A stretch of DNA of 64,000 nt from Halisarca cf. caerulea (GCA_963170055.1 CAUJGJ010000029.1:304201-368200), one strand, 5' to 3'; shown: positions 46,863 to 62,640, numbered from the stretch's first letter. Numbers and translations: made by a program. The notes: generated from the sequence alone by a model not told the origin.

Positions 46863-49800
46863 TGCGTGTGTGTGCCATTTTCTGGGCAGGAATGTTGCAG
46901 GTCACCTATTTTCATAACTTTCGCAGATTTCAATGTGAAAATTCCCAACCTATTCTAACTTCTGTTAGTATTTTATTACTTTAGATCCCACTCTTCTTGG
47001 ATGTAAACCATAAGAGAATGGACTTAAACCACTGTACTACTTCTCGACACTCCCTTCTCATTTAGCAACTTTTGCTCATTAAATGGGAGTGTGACTTAGT
47101 CATGAAATTTTCATCCCATGAAATGTTGAGCATGTTCAGTTCATGTGTGTGTGTGGGTGGGTGGGGGGGGAGGTGTATTTGGGTGGGCATGGGCATGTGT
47201 TTAATTTATTAGACAGATGGATAGATAGACCAACAGACTAATACAATGTAGATCATGCTAATTTGAATAATATATTGCATTAAATTAAATGTTGCCATTT
47301 CCTGTGTTGTAATATTCAGGTATCTGTGTGGTCAAGATCTGGTGTTATCAATCAAACTCATTATGCCCTGGACATAGCTACAAAGGTTTTAACTTATTAT
47401 GAGCAGTCTTTCCATATCCCTTATCCTCTTCCTAAGCTGGGTGAGTAAATTGTGCACATATGTATGCATAGTAGCTGGCAAATAGTAGCTAATTATTCTG
47501 TCTGGTAACCTTCTGTGTGCTTGTATGCAGATAACTGCTCTGCTTTGTAGATTATTCTCTAGATGCTGTCACAGTGCTGCATTTTGATTCGATTCAGATC
47601 TTTTTGCTATACCTGATTTTGCTGCTGGTGCAATGGAGAACTGGGGACTTGTTACTTACCGCGAGACTGCTTTGTTGTACAATCCTGAATCATCACCCTT
47701 GAAGTCCAAACAATGGGTTGCTTCTGTTATAGCCCATGAACTTGCTCATCAGTGGTTTGGTAACTTGGTTACGATGAAGTGGTGGGATGATTTGTGGCTC
47801 AATGAAGGATTTGCTTCATTTGTGGAGTACATTGGGGCAGATAATGCTGATAATTCAGTAAACATGGTTAGTTAAATTTCCAGTTTCCACCTTTTTCAAT
47901 GCTCCATTTAGTAATTCTTGGTGTTTATAGCTAGAACAATTTGTAATTGGTGATTTTCGGAGAGCATTGGATTTGGACAGTCTTCTTAGTTCGCATCCGG
48001 TAGAAGCAGTAGTGACGGATCCAGATGAGATTAATTCACAGTTTGATGATATCTCATATGACAAAGTGGGTGAATGTGCATGTGTGACTTTGCATTTGTC
48101 ATTTATATACATTACTAGGAGCGCATAAAAACTAGGTTGGGAAAGGCAAAGGTAACCTACTTATTATGTGCTCCCAACATTACCAAGTGGGCATATGATA
48201 TCTCTAGGTGTTAATTCACTGGGATGTTGATAGCATACTACCACTTATTGTATTATCCATGCGTGAATGTATCTGTTATGCAGACACTGTGATCGATACT
48301 TACGTACATAATCACAAGCAAACCATGTACGTACGTACGTATGTCTATGCTGGTGCATATGAAACTTCTGTTCATCATGAAAGGCTTCTTATTGAGTTTG
48401 TACAGTATGCTACATGAGATTCTGTGTTTATTCAGAGCCGTCGGTTGTTTGTAGGGTTCCTCACTGTTGAGAATGTTGTCTGCATACATGGGATATGACA
48501 ATTTCTTAAAGGGCATAACTAGCTACCTGAGGAAGTACCAGTTTGGCAATGCAAGGACTGATGATCTTTGGAACTCTATTGGGGAAATATCACCTCATGC
48601 AAAGGCAATGATGAATACATGGACAAAGCAAGCTGGCTATCCAGTCATCTCTGTGGACGAGGTGGGGAAACTGACCCAGCATCGTTTTTATCTTGTACAG
48701 CCTGAGAATGCAAGTCAAATTCCTACATATGAGTTCAGGTGAGTTTCTTTTTATCTTTCTTTTTGGATACTGGATTTGATCTGTATATTATATGCACTTG
48801 ATGCAATTGTTTTCATTCAGATACATGTGGAAAGTCCCCATGAAATATGTAACACAAAAGTCCAATGAACATGTGGAGGCTGATACTGATGGTAATCATG
48901 GACTATGTACTGTTTACGCTATAAGTGTTAGTTTGTACTGGTGTGCTGCTGACTTTTTGTATCAGGATAGTATTCACTTTAATTGTGATTTGAAGTGTCA
49001 GAGATAACTATAGCGGTTGAACATTGGACGAAATCTTGATTAAACACTCCTTGACTGACCATTTCGTATTTCTAGCAACGAAGTAACCGGTCCAGAAAAC
49101 AGTCCTTGCACTCCTTTCTTTAGTACTATATCATTTGCCTATACCTTGTTTTATGTTCTCATAGCTACTTCAGTTTCGTGGACTAAGGCTGATGGTTGGA
49201 TCAAACTCAATGTACTTCAAACCTCTTTTATACGGGTCAATTACGACATACAAAATTGGATCAGGCTGACTGAGCATCTGATGATTAACCTTAGCACAAC
49301 TGTGAGTTATAGATTTGCAGTCATGCTTGAGATCAGTTAATGCTCACATCATTATGGCTCACATCTTAATATCAGAATACTAAATGTAGAATTGAACAAG
49401 CTTATTAAACTTTGTTCTCTAGTCATTGGGACCAGAAGACAGAGCTGGATTGATTGAAGATGCCTTTGCTTTATCTGAGTGAGTAGTAGTGTATGCCTGT
49501 TTTATTATTCCTACCTTTGAAGAGGACATGCTATTTTCATTATTGTATGCTGTAGTGCTGGCCAGCTTGACATTGGTATTGCATTGAATCTGTCTTTGTA
49601 CCTTGAGCACGAGAGGCACTATGTACCTTGGCATACAGCCATTGCCTGGTTTAACAGGATAGACACTCGTCTTCGGTATACACCAGCGTATGGAGATTAC
49701 AAGGTCAGCACAAATTGGCATACTTGTCCACTTAATATATGATTAATGTTTTTTTGGATAAGACATGCACATGTTACCAGTAGCATTACATATATGCATT

Positions 49801-51019
49801 TTCATGTTATCTGCAAGGAATTCATGCAAATACAGACGTTTCTCTGTACATACGTACTACTCCTAATGTGACATGTTTTGTAGAGCATGCTAACCTATGA
49901 AGCTATGCATACTCCAACATTTTCATTTTTGGTGTTTTGAAACCAATACAATATTCATCAAAGAGCAATTGTATACTGTAGTTTGGATTTTGTTTGATGA
50001 ACTATGTACATATGTACGTACGTACTTTCATTACCATATCTCAACACAAGTCATATTAGGCTGTTTTTCCAGTTTAGTCCTCAAATTTAAGTATGCATAC
50101 AGTGGAATCTCCAATAGTGGACGCTCTGAAATAGAGACAATCTCTCTTCAAAGGACACAGCTTGAGGCCCTAAGATATTTTCTCCCTATATTTCCAATAC
50201 ATTATTAGTCTCCCAGAGGACAATCTCCTTACAAAGGACAAAAAGACTGTGTCTTTTATTCAGAGATTCCACTGGAATTGCAAGTTCTTCAAATGTCCTC
50301 TGAAGTAAAGTAAAAATGCATTTGAGAGAACTTTATCAAGAGTCACCAAATTTTGTCCTGAGGTCCAAACAAGATCATTTCACATACTTATGTATACATT
50401 GTTCAAAACGTGTATCTCCAGTTTCCTGTTCCACTGGCATTAATTCTACATTTGTGTGATATTTTCTGTGTTGTTATGTTGTTTTTGTAGTTTTGGGCTG
50501 AAGCTACTCTCCATAAAGTGGCATATTATGCATTTTTATTTACAGTACATACGTATGTAACAAGTAGTTTTTATCACACATTTGAGGTATGCCAATGTTC
50601 ATATGTATTGGACTAACACTTATAGCATTTTCAGTTTCGTTTTTTTGTGTTTATCCCATGTAACATGGTGTGGGTGGATGTCATGCCTTGTGAGCTATAC
50701 TGTGTGTATATACTATTGAACAAAGAGTTACCCTTACCCTTGCCCACCTTGACTAACAGTTATCAAGCATGTGTACGTATGAGATTGCAAGACACACCGT
50801 AGATCTTTAGCAAACTTTTCATTGATTTTGAAACAGTTCAAGATACTGTATATAGACCACTATCTCTTTCTAACAGCCAGTGTTGTATTTTGTACATCTA
50901 GATGAAACTATCCTCATAATTTCATCACTTCAACTTAACATTTTTGAAACAACGGCCATTAATATCTGCAGTACATGCATACATATGTACCAGGGTTGCA
51001 TTGAGAGGGGGGGGACACT

Positions 51020-51050
<31 letters not shown>

Positions 51051-54000
51051 CTAGGATTGCTGCTGTGCCCTCAGACTTGTATCTGAGCATACACTAAGGC
51101 TATCCAAAGGGCAGGATTGATGGGGAAATCGACGAAAGACAAGTTTACATGCTATAATTTTGAAAAATTCCCTTGAGACCACTGTCACCATCCCTCAAAT
51201 GGTTGCTGTTGATATACATATTATTTCAAGGTGTACAAGCATTCGGAACATGGTCAACACAGTCCACATTGTCAGGAGTCATCTCTTCAGTTCATACTGA
51301 AAGCCATAATATTATGTGAAAACCAGATTGCTGGACTACTGTCTGGGATGTCATGATATCTTTGGGTTGAAACAAAGCGGGGAGTATTAATTTGCTCTCT
51401 CCCCTTATTTGTGACCCAATGGCCCCCTTGACATAACATGTATCTATAACTGCAATGGTGTATTCACAAACCTACCTAAAGTGTGGTTCACAATATGTCG
51501 CAAGTGCCTGTGATGCAACACTCTGTCGCAGGGTCTATTTTGGTCGTGCCGCAGCTTGTCGCAGCAAATAGGAATTATTTCTAATCTCAGTGACAATTAT
51601 GCGATGATCTGTGAGTTTCTGCATGCTTTTAAAAGACCAAAATATGCACTGCGACAGTGTGTTGCGTCGCAGGCACTTGCAACATATTGTGAACCAGGCT
51701 TAAGGGGTCTCAAATGGCCTCAGGTACCACCTTATAAAACCTAAAAGCCTATTTTGTCGGTGGGAGCATACCACCACACCCCTTAGCTAGTATTACACAC
51801 TTCCACAATACCACAGACTTACCCCCTAGCTCCTTGAAAGAAACCCTAAGCATAGTTCCTTCCCACTCAGTACATTTATACTCACTTATTGCATTTGTAT
51901 CTTTTGTGATGTGTCCTTGGTTGTCTTCAGTGGGTTGCTTGTAATTATGCCTTCTTTTCCTATGTAGGCGTTTGTGAGGTACATCATAAATCCTGCTTTG
52001 CAGGATATTCTACATAGTCTAACTGCTATGGAGACCAATCTTGCAGTGTGAGTTCCCATGTTCACTTGTTCATCAAGTGCATGACCTACCATAAATATGG
52101 AAGGTATTTGTAAAGGGGTAAAATGTTTGTGGATGATAAAAATTTGGAGTATTCTGGTAAAAATATTGTGGTTTATGCCAGAAGGATATTAAGAGTGGCT
52201 GAAATACAACATAACTTTCGTGAATAAATATTGTGGTTCCTTATCCAACCACAATATTTTACCCCTCGAAAAATACCCACTATAATATGGTATTTGCCGG
52301 CTTTTTGTCTGTTTGTGTGTACTTTGTGCATTGAAGAATTGAGTGTTTGTTCAATGCTTTTATTAATTGACCAGATATTTGAGATCAGACTTGTATGCTA
52401 CTGCAACACAGTATGGAAATAAGAATGTCACAGCAATGCTTGTTCAGATGTTCAACAACTTCTACCATCACAATGTTAGGTAAGTCTATGTCTAATTATA
52501 TCTTTGTGAAAAGGCTTGGTAGTAAGTGCAAATAAAGGATAGGTTTGTTTTTTATGTATACGTAGTTGACTTTCCTATAGTGTTCATACGTAAATATAAT
52601 TTGATTGTAGTTTATGAAGCATTGATTAATTGTCGGAATTTTCTGCATGCACAGTGAAGTACTTACAGTACAAATAGTGAAGGTGTTGAGTATTATTAAA
52701 TATTTGTGGTATTGCGTATGATATCACATAACTGTATTATAAAAAACTGCTTATTTTCAGCTATAATGTGACCTATCTGGATGTGATGTACAGATTGTAG
52801 AAAGAGTACCATTTTATTTTATATTGGGACAAATGTTTCATCATATATACTGTGAAAGCTTCATGTGTACAACTTTGTACATTCCTGTTGTGTAGAGGTG
52901 TATACATATGTCAGCTATAGAGTCGTTCTCCTTTTTGTTTACACCATACACTTGTGAATGCCTTGTTGCCATGAAATCATTCTGCTAAAACATGTACCTT
53001 CCACAGTGTTGACCCCAATCTAAAGCAGGTAGTTTATATGACAGGAATTGCCGAAGGAGATGAGCCTGAATGGAACTTTCTTTGGGGAATATACAAGACA
53101 TCGTCCGATCCCATTGAGCAGCAATTGATCCTATACGCTCTTTCACGTACTCGTCAGCTTTGGGTGTTGGCAAGGTATGATTCGGGTGCTAGTTGGTTAC
53201 TAATCTACTCATACGTATTTAATGGTAGTTGAATAATGGCATATGTGTGCTTCATGTTAAGGATACACGTACCTTGCAAGTTAGCATTAAATCATGGCCA
53301 GTCACTTCTGCAGATGACAGTCATGCTGTGCTCTGGACACCAAATCCAAGTTACACATGTTATGCAACATTTGCATGCATGTCTTTTCTCCACAGTAGCA
53401 GACCAATTTTGTGGTAAATCGCTTCTGCACAAATCAGTCCTGTAAGAAGTTTTTATAAGGTGGTGCTTGTCACAGACGCAAAATCACTTCAGAAATCATT
53501 CTATCAACTAATTTTTTTTGCTACCTCTACTATTACTGGACAGTTTTTAATGGAATTCACTACCCAGGAAAGGGCGGCATCCAGCCACCTCGTGCCTCCC
53601 TAACGGACCTAATGGCTATGGAAGTCTCTAGACTTCCACAACCATTAGGTTAACTTTCCATACATTTGACCTACCTGTTAAACAATAGTTTCAACTCTAC
53701 TATTACTGGTATTTATGAGTAGACTGCCAGGATTTAGTTGAATAAATGGAAGTGCCACAATTCATTTATTTAACATAGGTATAGATTTATTGATAGGCCA
53801 CATGTACACTTCTGTTGCTGGGTAATTTACACAGATTTTTGTCTCATGTGTTTCACCAAGTCTTGACCACAAAATATATTCATGTAAATTGTTGCTCATT
53901 GTCCTTCAGGTGTGTACCTACCACTTCATTTTATCACTTCTCAGGTATTTGCAATACTCAGTGAGTGATGTTAGGTCACAAGATACTCTCCGAGTAATCC

Positions 54001-57000
54001 AATATGTAGCTCAAAATGAACATGGACTAAGTTTATCTTGGAACTTTTTACGGTTGCATTGGGATTACCTGTTGAAGCGGTATGTGCATGTGGTTATCCA
54101 CTAATATGGTATAGATTATATGTTTGTACATACATATCTATGATCATTGGGTGGGTAAATGTAGGCCTTTTACTTCTGTATACATTAAATGCATGAAAAG
54201 CCTTTCGTTGCAACCCCTAACCCCTAACCCTAGGAGCAGTATTCAGAGAACTTAATTATTTGTTTTAGATATGTAAAATCAGTTGATGATCCACTGTGTT
54301 TGAGCCACTCTTTGTGATTACCCTCAACTTTTGCATATCTTAAACATTGACATTCTTATCCTTAATATGCACTTACCTAAATGCACGAACCCATCAACAA
54401 GATTTTGTTTCCAACGACTTAACGACTTGTCAAATCTATTGCTCAGTTGAGAAAATATATCATTGCTTAAATCCACACCATCAAGGGTGTTGAGGGCAAA
54501 CCTTAGAAACAGATGAATTGAGCCTAATCGCAAGAATCCTACAATGGCTTGAATTTTGCTTGATAACTTGCTTTCCTTGCCATCTTTACTATACTTGAAA
54601 TACATAATACATGATACATAATTTTCGTGTGCGTAGGAGCAGTGGTACCTGATTTGAGAGACCACTGCCATGAGCGACCACCTCTTTTCAAAGACCACAT
54701 TTTCAGGCGCCAGCGTTTAATAATGATTTTTTAGAAGAGTGAAGACCTGTAAAATACAACTGCAAGCAGGCAATTGGTTGAAAATTATATAAAAATACCT
54801 GTATTAAGCGACCATTCTCAGGATAATGTATCATAACACAAGTGTATTTAGCCTTCAATAGGCTACAAGAATAGTTGCAATTGAAAGCACGATTGACAGA
54901 CTGCTGCCATTTTATTTACGACCTCAAGAGGATTATTGCCAGTTTGAGGTCAAATACTGAAGGGAAATCAAAGAGAAACGTTCTCACTTTAGACTATTGT
55001 GTAATAGTTATCCAGAAAGCAGAGAAGACGAAATAAACAAAGGAAAAGCACAATTGTACTTGACTTATGTAAAAGATTGAGTATACAGGTAGTATGTTAT
55101 AATTTTATGGCTATTTCAGGTAAACCTTTGATTAGAGACTGCCTTTTTGGAACCACAGGATGGTCGCTCACAACAGGTACCGCTGTGCTACTCTACAACA
55201 CTAAGTATACTTTTAAAGTACTTGTAGTACCAGCAAATGTTATTCGATTAGCTTAACATAATATTATGTTCTTTAAGATTTGTCACACCTAGTTTCCAAA
55301 AAAATTCATCTGACAAGAGAATTTGCAGTTGTTTTCCCGTCTTTGAGTATAACTGACAAAATGTTGGAGTCAAGCGACAAATACAAAGAGAGCTAACAAA
55401 ATTGTGGAGTTTGGCTGTTATTTATTATTATAATAATTTAAATAGCCCTAAAGTGTAGCGAAAAGGACATTAAAGTGCTTTTCATAGTTCTTTGGTGGAC
55501 GATTTGAAAGTTTTGAGGGATAGCTGCAAACATCGTACTGCCATAGCCGCCATTGTATTGGTCATACTCGACAGCAGGCCTACCCCAGCCGAACGAAATT
55601 AGCTAATACTCAATCCAAAGCACAGGAAGAAGAATCATTGTTAGAATTACAAAACTTGAGTACAGTTTTTGGAAGTTTATCTTCTATTGAAAAGTTAAAC
55701 AACAAAATATTGGAGAATGCGAAGTTTTAGACAATGGCTATTTCATCAAATTTTAAAGGTATTTTCAACACAAATGGATGAGAACAAAAGGATGACAAAA
55801 TTATGGAGTGCCAAATTTTTATAGATTATATGGGTAGTTCTCATTTAGGCACCAGAACAATTCAAAACTGAGTATTGTTCAACCACCTGCCTATGTCTAT
55901 TGCATAGTGGATATTGCATTTTTTTAAAATCAAGTTATTTTGGATGTTCATTGGACAAAATGTCTCTGTGTACCATAAAGTTGGACTTATTTTTGCAGCG
56001 TAATCACAAATGTTGGGATAGTTGATGTTTGCATAACTGAGCAGGGTTTTATCTGGGGGGGGGGGGGGGGGGGGGGAACCCTGGGTATGGTTCCCCCCCC
56101 TAAGCAGAAAGGTTCCCGCCCTAAATAAAAATATGCAGGCTTAATTTTTGTGAAGGAACACTGTCATGAATTGATCATAAATCCATTTATAAAGGGTAGA
56201 ATTTGCCAAAAATGCTTATATTATTAATAGCTTGTATTAATCAATCTTGAGTCCATTGGTATGTATGTTTATTTAGCAGTTACATAGTCAATGAATACAT
56301 GTGTCAAAATTTAGGAGTTCTAATGTAAATTGCACGTGGTTTAGCTTTGTTCCAAACAGCATGGCATAAGCATTCGTGCAAGGATTTATTCATGTATAGG
56401 TACTTACGCATGCTTGCACATGTTCAGGGTTTCTTTTAGAGGAAAGGGGGCACAGGGGGTATCTTTCACCTGAAATTTTATCCTAGCTATAACACACATG
56501 CACAGTTGCAACAGACCAATCTGTGGACTGTATTCAGAAACAGCTTGAGGGGCGTAAAACAGCCTCATTTATCACCTTCTGAGGCATGAAAACTAAAAAT
56601 TTTCCTGGGGGAGCATACACCCAGACCCCCCTAATTTAGACCATTATCATTCCACATGCATATCTGCCCGCCGTTATGTACATCACTATACTTTGCCGTT
56701 GCTTCATCTTCATCATTATTCTGAAAGAAAACCTGATATGCATGCTGCATGCATGAGTGGGGGTTTTAATATCATTGATACACAACATCATGCTTGCGCC
56801 ACGCCATGCCGTGCCGCGCCATGCATGTGTGTATATACATACATACATATAAATAGATGTGTAGGTTCCCCCCAAAAAATTTGACCCCAGATAAAACCCT
56901 GCTGAGATTGCACTGTATGATCAAACTAGTGATGCTGTACCATCAGCTTTTATCGTGTATGAGTAAAAGGGTTGCAGCTAGTTTTTCCCCCTTCTCTCCC

Positions 57001-58289
57001 GCTAGCTAATGATTCTAATGTTTCATTAGAAATTTTCTGTATGGCTTATGAGTACAGGTAGAATTGAGGACCTTGCATGCATATACGCAGTCCGTGAACA
57101 ATGTATTCAATTTCTGTCTCTTGAAATTCATTCATAAATATTATTTTAAATTCTTTTTTCTTGTCCTGTAAAATTGTGAAGCAGTGTGAATTTGTTTAAT
57201 TTTGAACTAAATGCATGAAAATTGTATTAATGGTCGTATTTATTCCTACATTCTCCAGACATGGAATTGGATCCTTTGCTATGCGACGTCTAATCCACAC
57301 ATTTGCCAAAGCTTTCACATCCAAATTTCGACAAAATGAGGTACGTATGTATGTGTGATATGGTATTATTCATTATGGCAGAACCCCTCTTTGCAAACAA
57401 CCCATAGCTAAGACCACCTTGAATTCTAAACGTTAGGTCGGAAAATGTCATATCCTAGCATGGTGCCAAGAGTCACCTTTTATTTAGTGTGATCACAGTA
57501 AAGCATTCTCGCTTCACCATGATACCATAGCACATCACTGCATCATAATACTGATAATAAATGGATCAGACATGCCATCGAGTGTGATGTCAGCCACTGC
57601 ATCATATTCTTGCATCCTTATGTGTCATCTGAACCTGTCAGGATGGTTGATGTGTCATATGCTATGTAGTTTCACACCTTCAATTCAAAAAAAAATCATT
57701 GTATTGAGTATTGTTGTGTATGAGCATTGTATTACATTGAATGCAACGCACTCTACCCCTTCAACCTCCCCTCTCTATGTGTCCTCTCTATGTGTAAATC
57801 CTGCCTAAAACACTGCCACATACACAATTGAGACCAAAATGTTTGGTCCTGTTGGTGGTCTTATTTGGGGAATCCAAACAAAAGTATACTAGTGATATAT
57901 GAGTAATTTGTTCAAGCACATTTGCTGCTAGTTTTTACAATAAGCATGGTAGGGGAATCAATCATGTTACAGTATCTAAACCAAATCCGCAATACCTTGG
58001 GGTCATTGGAACCAGGTGTTGTAATTTTGGTTATGAAACTGCTCTGAGCCATGTTCTAGTTCCTATCAGCATGTACGTATGTGTATGTACATAATTCAAT
58101 AATCATATTCATAGTTTTTACTTTACTCTAATTCTGCAGTTTCAGGCCTTCTTTGGAATGTCTGGTAATGTTGGTGGGTCTCGCGGTGTGCAGCAAGGTT
58201 ATGAGTATATTAAATCTAATTTGTACTGGTTTGAACATACTTACCAAACCACCAGCAGTTGGCTAGCAGACAAACGGAAACTGTTGTAA
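45236..58289 (+). CDS. Membrane M1 zinc aminopeptidase (aminopeptidase N-like), 15 exons
   Basis: Exons are 45236-46123, 47320-47440, 47598-47866, 47931-48065, 48455-48738, 48821-48891, 49174-49301, 49423-49478, 49556-49703, 51968-52047, 52375-52479, 53007-53174, 53945-54079, 57259-57340 and 58140-58289. All have GT-AG borders, phases match throughout, and the total is 2820 nt: 939 residues plus stop. The family removes N-terminal amino acids from peptides at the cell surface. Visible features are a 45-residue cytoplasmic tail, one membrane anchor (about 46-70), the N-terminal beta domain with [21 protein letters not shown] (347-351), HELAH (383-387) with the third zinc ligand Glu406 in WLNEGFA, and the catalytic-type Tyr469 in ISYDKGSSL. 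The C-terminal helical domain (ERAP1_C-like) follows. Length and order match aminopeptidase N/A and ERAP relatives; substrate choice cannot be read. Introns carry several MITEs. Confidence 0.93.
46156..46206. repeat. (GT)n microsatellite in intron 1
   Basis: A GT run begins about 30 bases after the exon 1 donor. It is followed by a segment (46205-46290) resembling 60030-60115, suggesting the same small repeat inserted next to dinucleotide runs. Confidence 0.85.
46824..46872. repeat. Second (GT)n microsatellite in intron 1
   Basis: A GT run with a CGCGTGCG interruption. Nearby 46570-46730 carries TAGCCCTATGC-like words shared with the 30-32 kb repeat block. Confidence 0.85.
50100..50274. mobile_element. 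MITE in aminopeptidase intron 9
   Basis: 175 bp with inverted ends CAGTGGAATCTC / GAGATTCCACTG and TA at the left flank; the right TA is not preserved. It contains paired GACAATCTC and AAAGGACA words in both halves. Probably Tc1/mariner-superfamily derived. Confidence 0.6.
51006..51051. repeat. Poly-G then poly-C tract
   Basis: A short G run is followed by a C run of about 28 bases. Length in the assembly may be unreliable. Confidence 0.85.
54636..55188. mobile_element. TA-flanked MITE in aminopeptidase intron 13
   Basis: Inverted ends GGAGCAGTGGTACCTG and CAGGTACCGCTGTGC, flanked by TA on both sides. Subterminal GAGCGACCA/TGGTCGCTC words are also inverted. A minus-strand ORF overlapping its left end (54324-54698) shows no recognisable domain. 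Confidence 0.65.
56042..56901. mobile_element. hAT-like non-autonomous element, copy 2 (in intron 13)
   Basis: Reverse-complement copy of 20186-20975 with the same CAGGGTTTTATCTGGG ends and an expanded poly-G near 56056-56078. Unlike copy 1, only five bases (CTGAG) match outside the two ends, so its target duplication is eroded or shifted. Confidence 0.8.
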
Positions 58290-58749
58290 TGAGAGAAGTG
58301 TATGTGCTTCTTAGTACTGTATGTGAATGGGTCACAGTGAAGCCCGATAATTTTGTTAATTATGGTTCTGTGTTAATTTTAAACAAATAATGCAAAATTG
58401 AATTGAATTGAACTGATTTCATTTACATGCTTCATACACGAAGGTACATAAAAGTGTGGATAGGATTACACTAAAGGTGATCCTAATTTAGTATGCCCTA
58501 ACTGAAATTTAAAGTAATGGATACATACGTTTGTGTATTTACACAATATGTTGATTAATAAGCGATAACATTTAATGAAGCAATAGACAGAAGCAATTGT
58601 TATGTATTGGACAATAGATAATGATTAAGTAGAAATTTGAATCGATATACAGTATGTGTATAGATTGATGAGGAATTAACACTATACAATGGTGATACAT
58701 TCCATAAATTGATGGGGAAGCATCAACAAAAATGATTAGATTATAATTA

Positions 58750-59086
58750 CAGTGCAACCTCTCATATCCGGGCAGTTTGGGACCAAGGGGTGCCCATAAT
58801 TGTGAAAGTGCCCGTAAGTATGAATCCTCTACTACCTATGTAGACTTTGAGACATTCCACACTTTAAATATTCTTCTTTTCTTTAATTTCCTTTAAGCAG
58901 TGACAAGTGGATGCTTTCTACCAGTCATTTAACCTAATTTTACACATGCATACACACCACATGGTACAGCTATGGACCTATGATGTAGTCCACATTAGCA
59001 CTGATAATAGAAGTACATGTATGAAACACTGCCCGGTTGAGTGAGGTGCCCGTAACTACGGGGGCCGGATATGCGAGGTTCTACTG
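58750..59086. mobile_element. Tigger/pogo-like MITE downstream of the aminopeptidase
   Basis: CAGTGCAACCTCTCATATCC at the left mirrors the right end with two mismatches, and TA flanks both ends. CAGTNNAACCTC..TATCCGG termini are typical of pogo/Tigger-type elements. No coding sequence. Confidence 0.75.
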
Positions 59087-59089
59087 TAT

Positions 59090-60660
<1,571 letters not shown>

Positions 60661-60689
60661 GGGGTGATCAAATTACACCCACAGTACTT

Positions 60690-62640
60690 CGAAATACTTA
60701 TATGTGTTCAGTGTGAAAGTAGATGGTGCTACTGTCAAAAAATGGTTTCAGCACCAACATATCCAGTGTTACTAAGTTTAACGCTCAGCACTTCAGAACA
60801 CTCATGCACGTGTGTTCAGTGTGAATACGTAGGTGTGTTGCTACTGCCAAATATTGGTTTTAGCACCACCATATCCAGTACTACTAAATTATACCCACAG
60901 CACTTGGGAACACTCATGTGTGTTCAGTGTGAAAACAGGTGGTGATAGCTTGTAAAATTCTTTTTCAATCTGGACAGATAAACCACGTCAATCTTTAATA
61001 TCAAAATTCTTCAATATACAATGTTTCGCCCACTTGGGCTTCTTCAGGTACAATAACTGAAAAGACTATAACTGAGTACAATGTTTAAATTAAAGAGCAA
61101 CTTCAATTTAAAGGCCAAATGACTGCTGAAAGTAACTAATGAAGTAAATAAATCAACTGTTAGAGTCAGTGGATGATACAGCGCGTCGGATAATTATTTC
61201 TACACTACAGGTGGTGCTAGTGCCTAATAATGTTCTTAGCACCACCATATATTCAGTACTATTAAATAACTCCCACATCACTTCGGAATTATCATGTGTT
61301 TTCAGTGTCAAAGCAGGTGGTGCTATAGTGCCTGATAATGTTTTTAACACCACCATATCCAGTACCGCTAAATTATATCCATGGCACTTTGGAACACACT
61401 CGGATAACTGTGAAAGCAGGTGGTGTAAGTACCAATATTGGTTTCAGCACCAACATCCAATACTGAATTACACCCACAATACTTTGGAACACTCATGTGT
61501 GTTCCGTGCAAAAACAGGTGGTGCTTATACCAAATATTTGTTTTGGCACCACCATACCCAGTACTACAATATTTCACCCACAGCACTTGAGATTTCTAAA
61601 GTGAGATTACTAAATTACACCCTCCGCACTTTGAAAGCTCATGTGTTTTCCATGTTAATGTGTGTGGTTCTAGTGCCAAACATTGCATGGTCTAAGCACC
61701 ATCATCTTCAATGCTACTTAATTGCATCCACAGCATTTCAGAACACAAATAATTCTTGAGTGTGAAAGCAGGTTGTGCTAGTGTGGAATAGTGGTTTTAG
61801 CACCACCTTATCCAGTATTACTGAATTATACTCTAACCATTTCGAAACACTCATGTGTGTTATGTGTGAATAGTGTTAGCGCCGAATATTTGTGTGTTCT
61901 GTGTAGAAAGAAGGTTGTGATAGTGCCATATATTTGTTTTTGTACTACCATATCCAGTGCTACAAGACTTCAACCACAGCATTAGGAACACTAATGTGAG
62001 TTCTGTGTTATAGCAGGTGGTGCCAGTGCCAAATATTGGTTTTAGCACCACCATATCCAGTATTACTAAATTACACCCTCCGAACTTTGAAAAATCATGT
62101 GTGTTCAGTATGAAAACAGGTGGTGCTAGTGCCTAATAATGTTTTTGCACCACCATATAAGCACTACTAAGTCACACCACAGTACTGCGGAACACTCATG
62201 TGTGTTCTGTGTGAAAACAGATGGTGCTAGTACCTAATAATGTTTTTAGCACCACCATACCCAGTACTACTAAATTGTATCCATAGCACATCAGAACACG
62301 GTGTGTTAAGTTTGAAAGCAGGTGGTGCTAGTGCTGAATATTGTTTTTAGCACCACCGGCCATATAAGCACTACAAAGTTACACCCTCAGGACTTCAGAA
62401 CACTCATGGATATCCACTGCGAATAGGTGTGGTGCTAGTACCAAATGTTTGTTATAGCACCACCATATCAAGTAATACCAAATTACACAAACAGCGCACT
62501 TTGTATTACTCATGTGTACGTGTTCTTAGAGCCAAATGTTTGTTATAGCATCACCATATCCAGTATAACTAGATTACACCCACAGCACTTCGGAACACTC
62601 ATGCGTGTTTTGTGTGAAAGCAGGTGGTGCTAGTGCACAT
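60690..62640 (+). repeat. Satellite array, unit about 100 bp, roughly 17 copies
   Basis: Monomers share GTGTTCAGTGTGAAAGCAGG, then GGTGGTGCTAGTGCC, then TTAGCACCACCATATCCAGT, then a CACAGCACTTNGGAACACTCA block. Most keep the inverted pair GGTGGTGCTA / TAGCACCACC separated by about 20 bases. The array is interrupted at about 60950-61195. Copies vary by substitutions and short deletions. An inverted partial unit lies at 63920-64000. Confidence 0.9.
60950..61195. mobile_element. Insertion in the satellite with hammerhead-like motif (possible Penelope-type remnant)
   Basis: This unrelated segment replaces about two units of the satellite. On the minus strand at 61047-61017 it reads CTGAAGAA-GCCC-AAGT-GGGC-GAAAC, resembling the core of a hammerhead ribozyme (CUGANGA, stem II, GAAA) but with one extra A before stem II. 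Such motifs occur in the terminal repeats of Penelope-like retroelements. The assignment is tentative. Confidence 0.4.

Noticed and set aside
54324..54698. Minus-strand ORF of 124 residues in aminopeptidase intron 13
   Set aside because: No recognisable domain, overlaps a MITE end, and lies antisense in an intron.
60690..62640. ORFs across the 100-bp satellite (such as 61169-61759)
   Set aside because: Frames are open by chance over a repeat and change from unit to unit.
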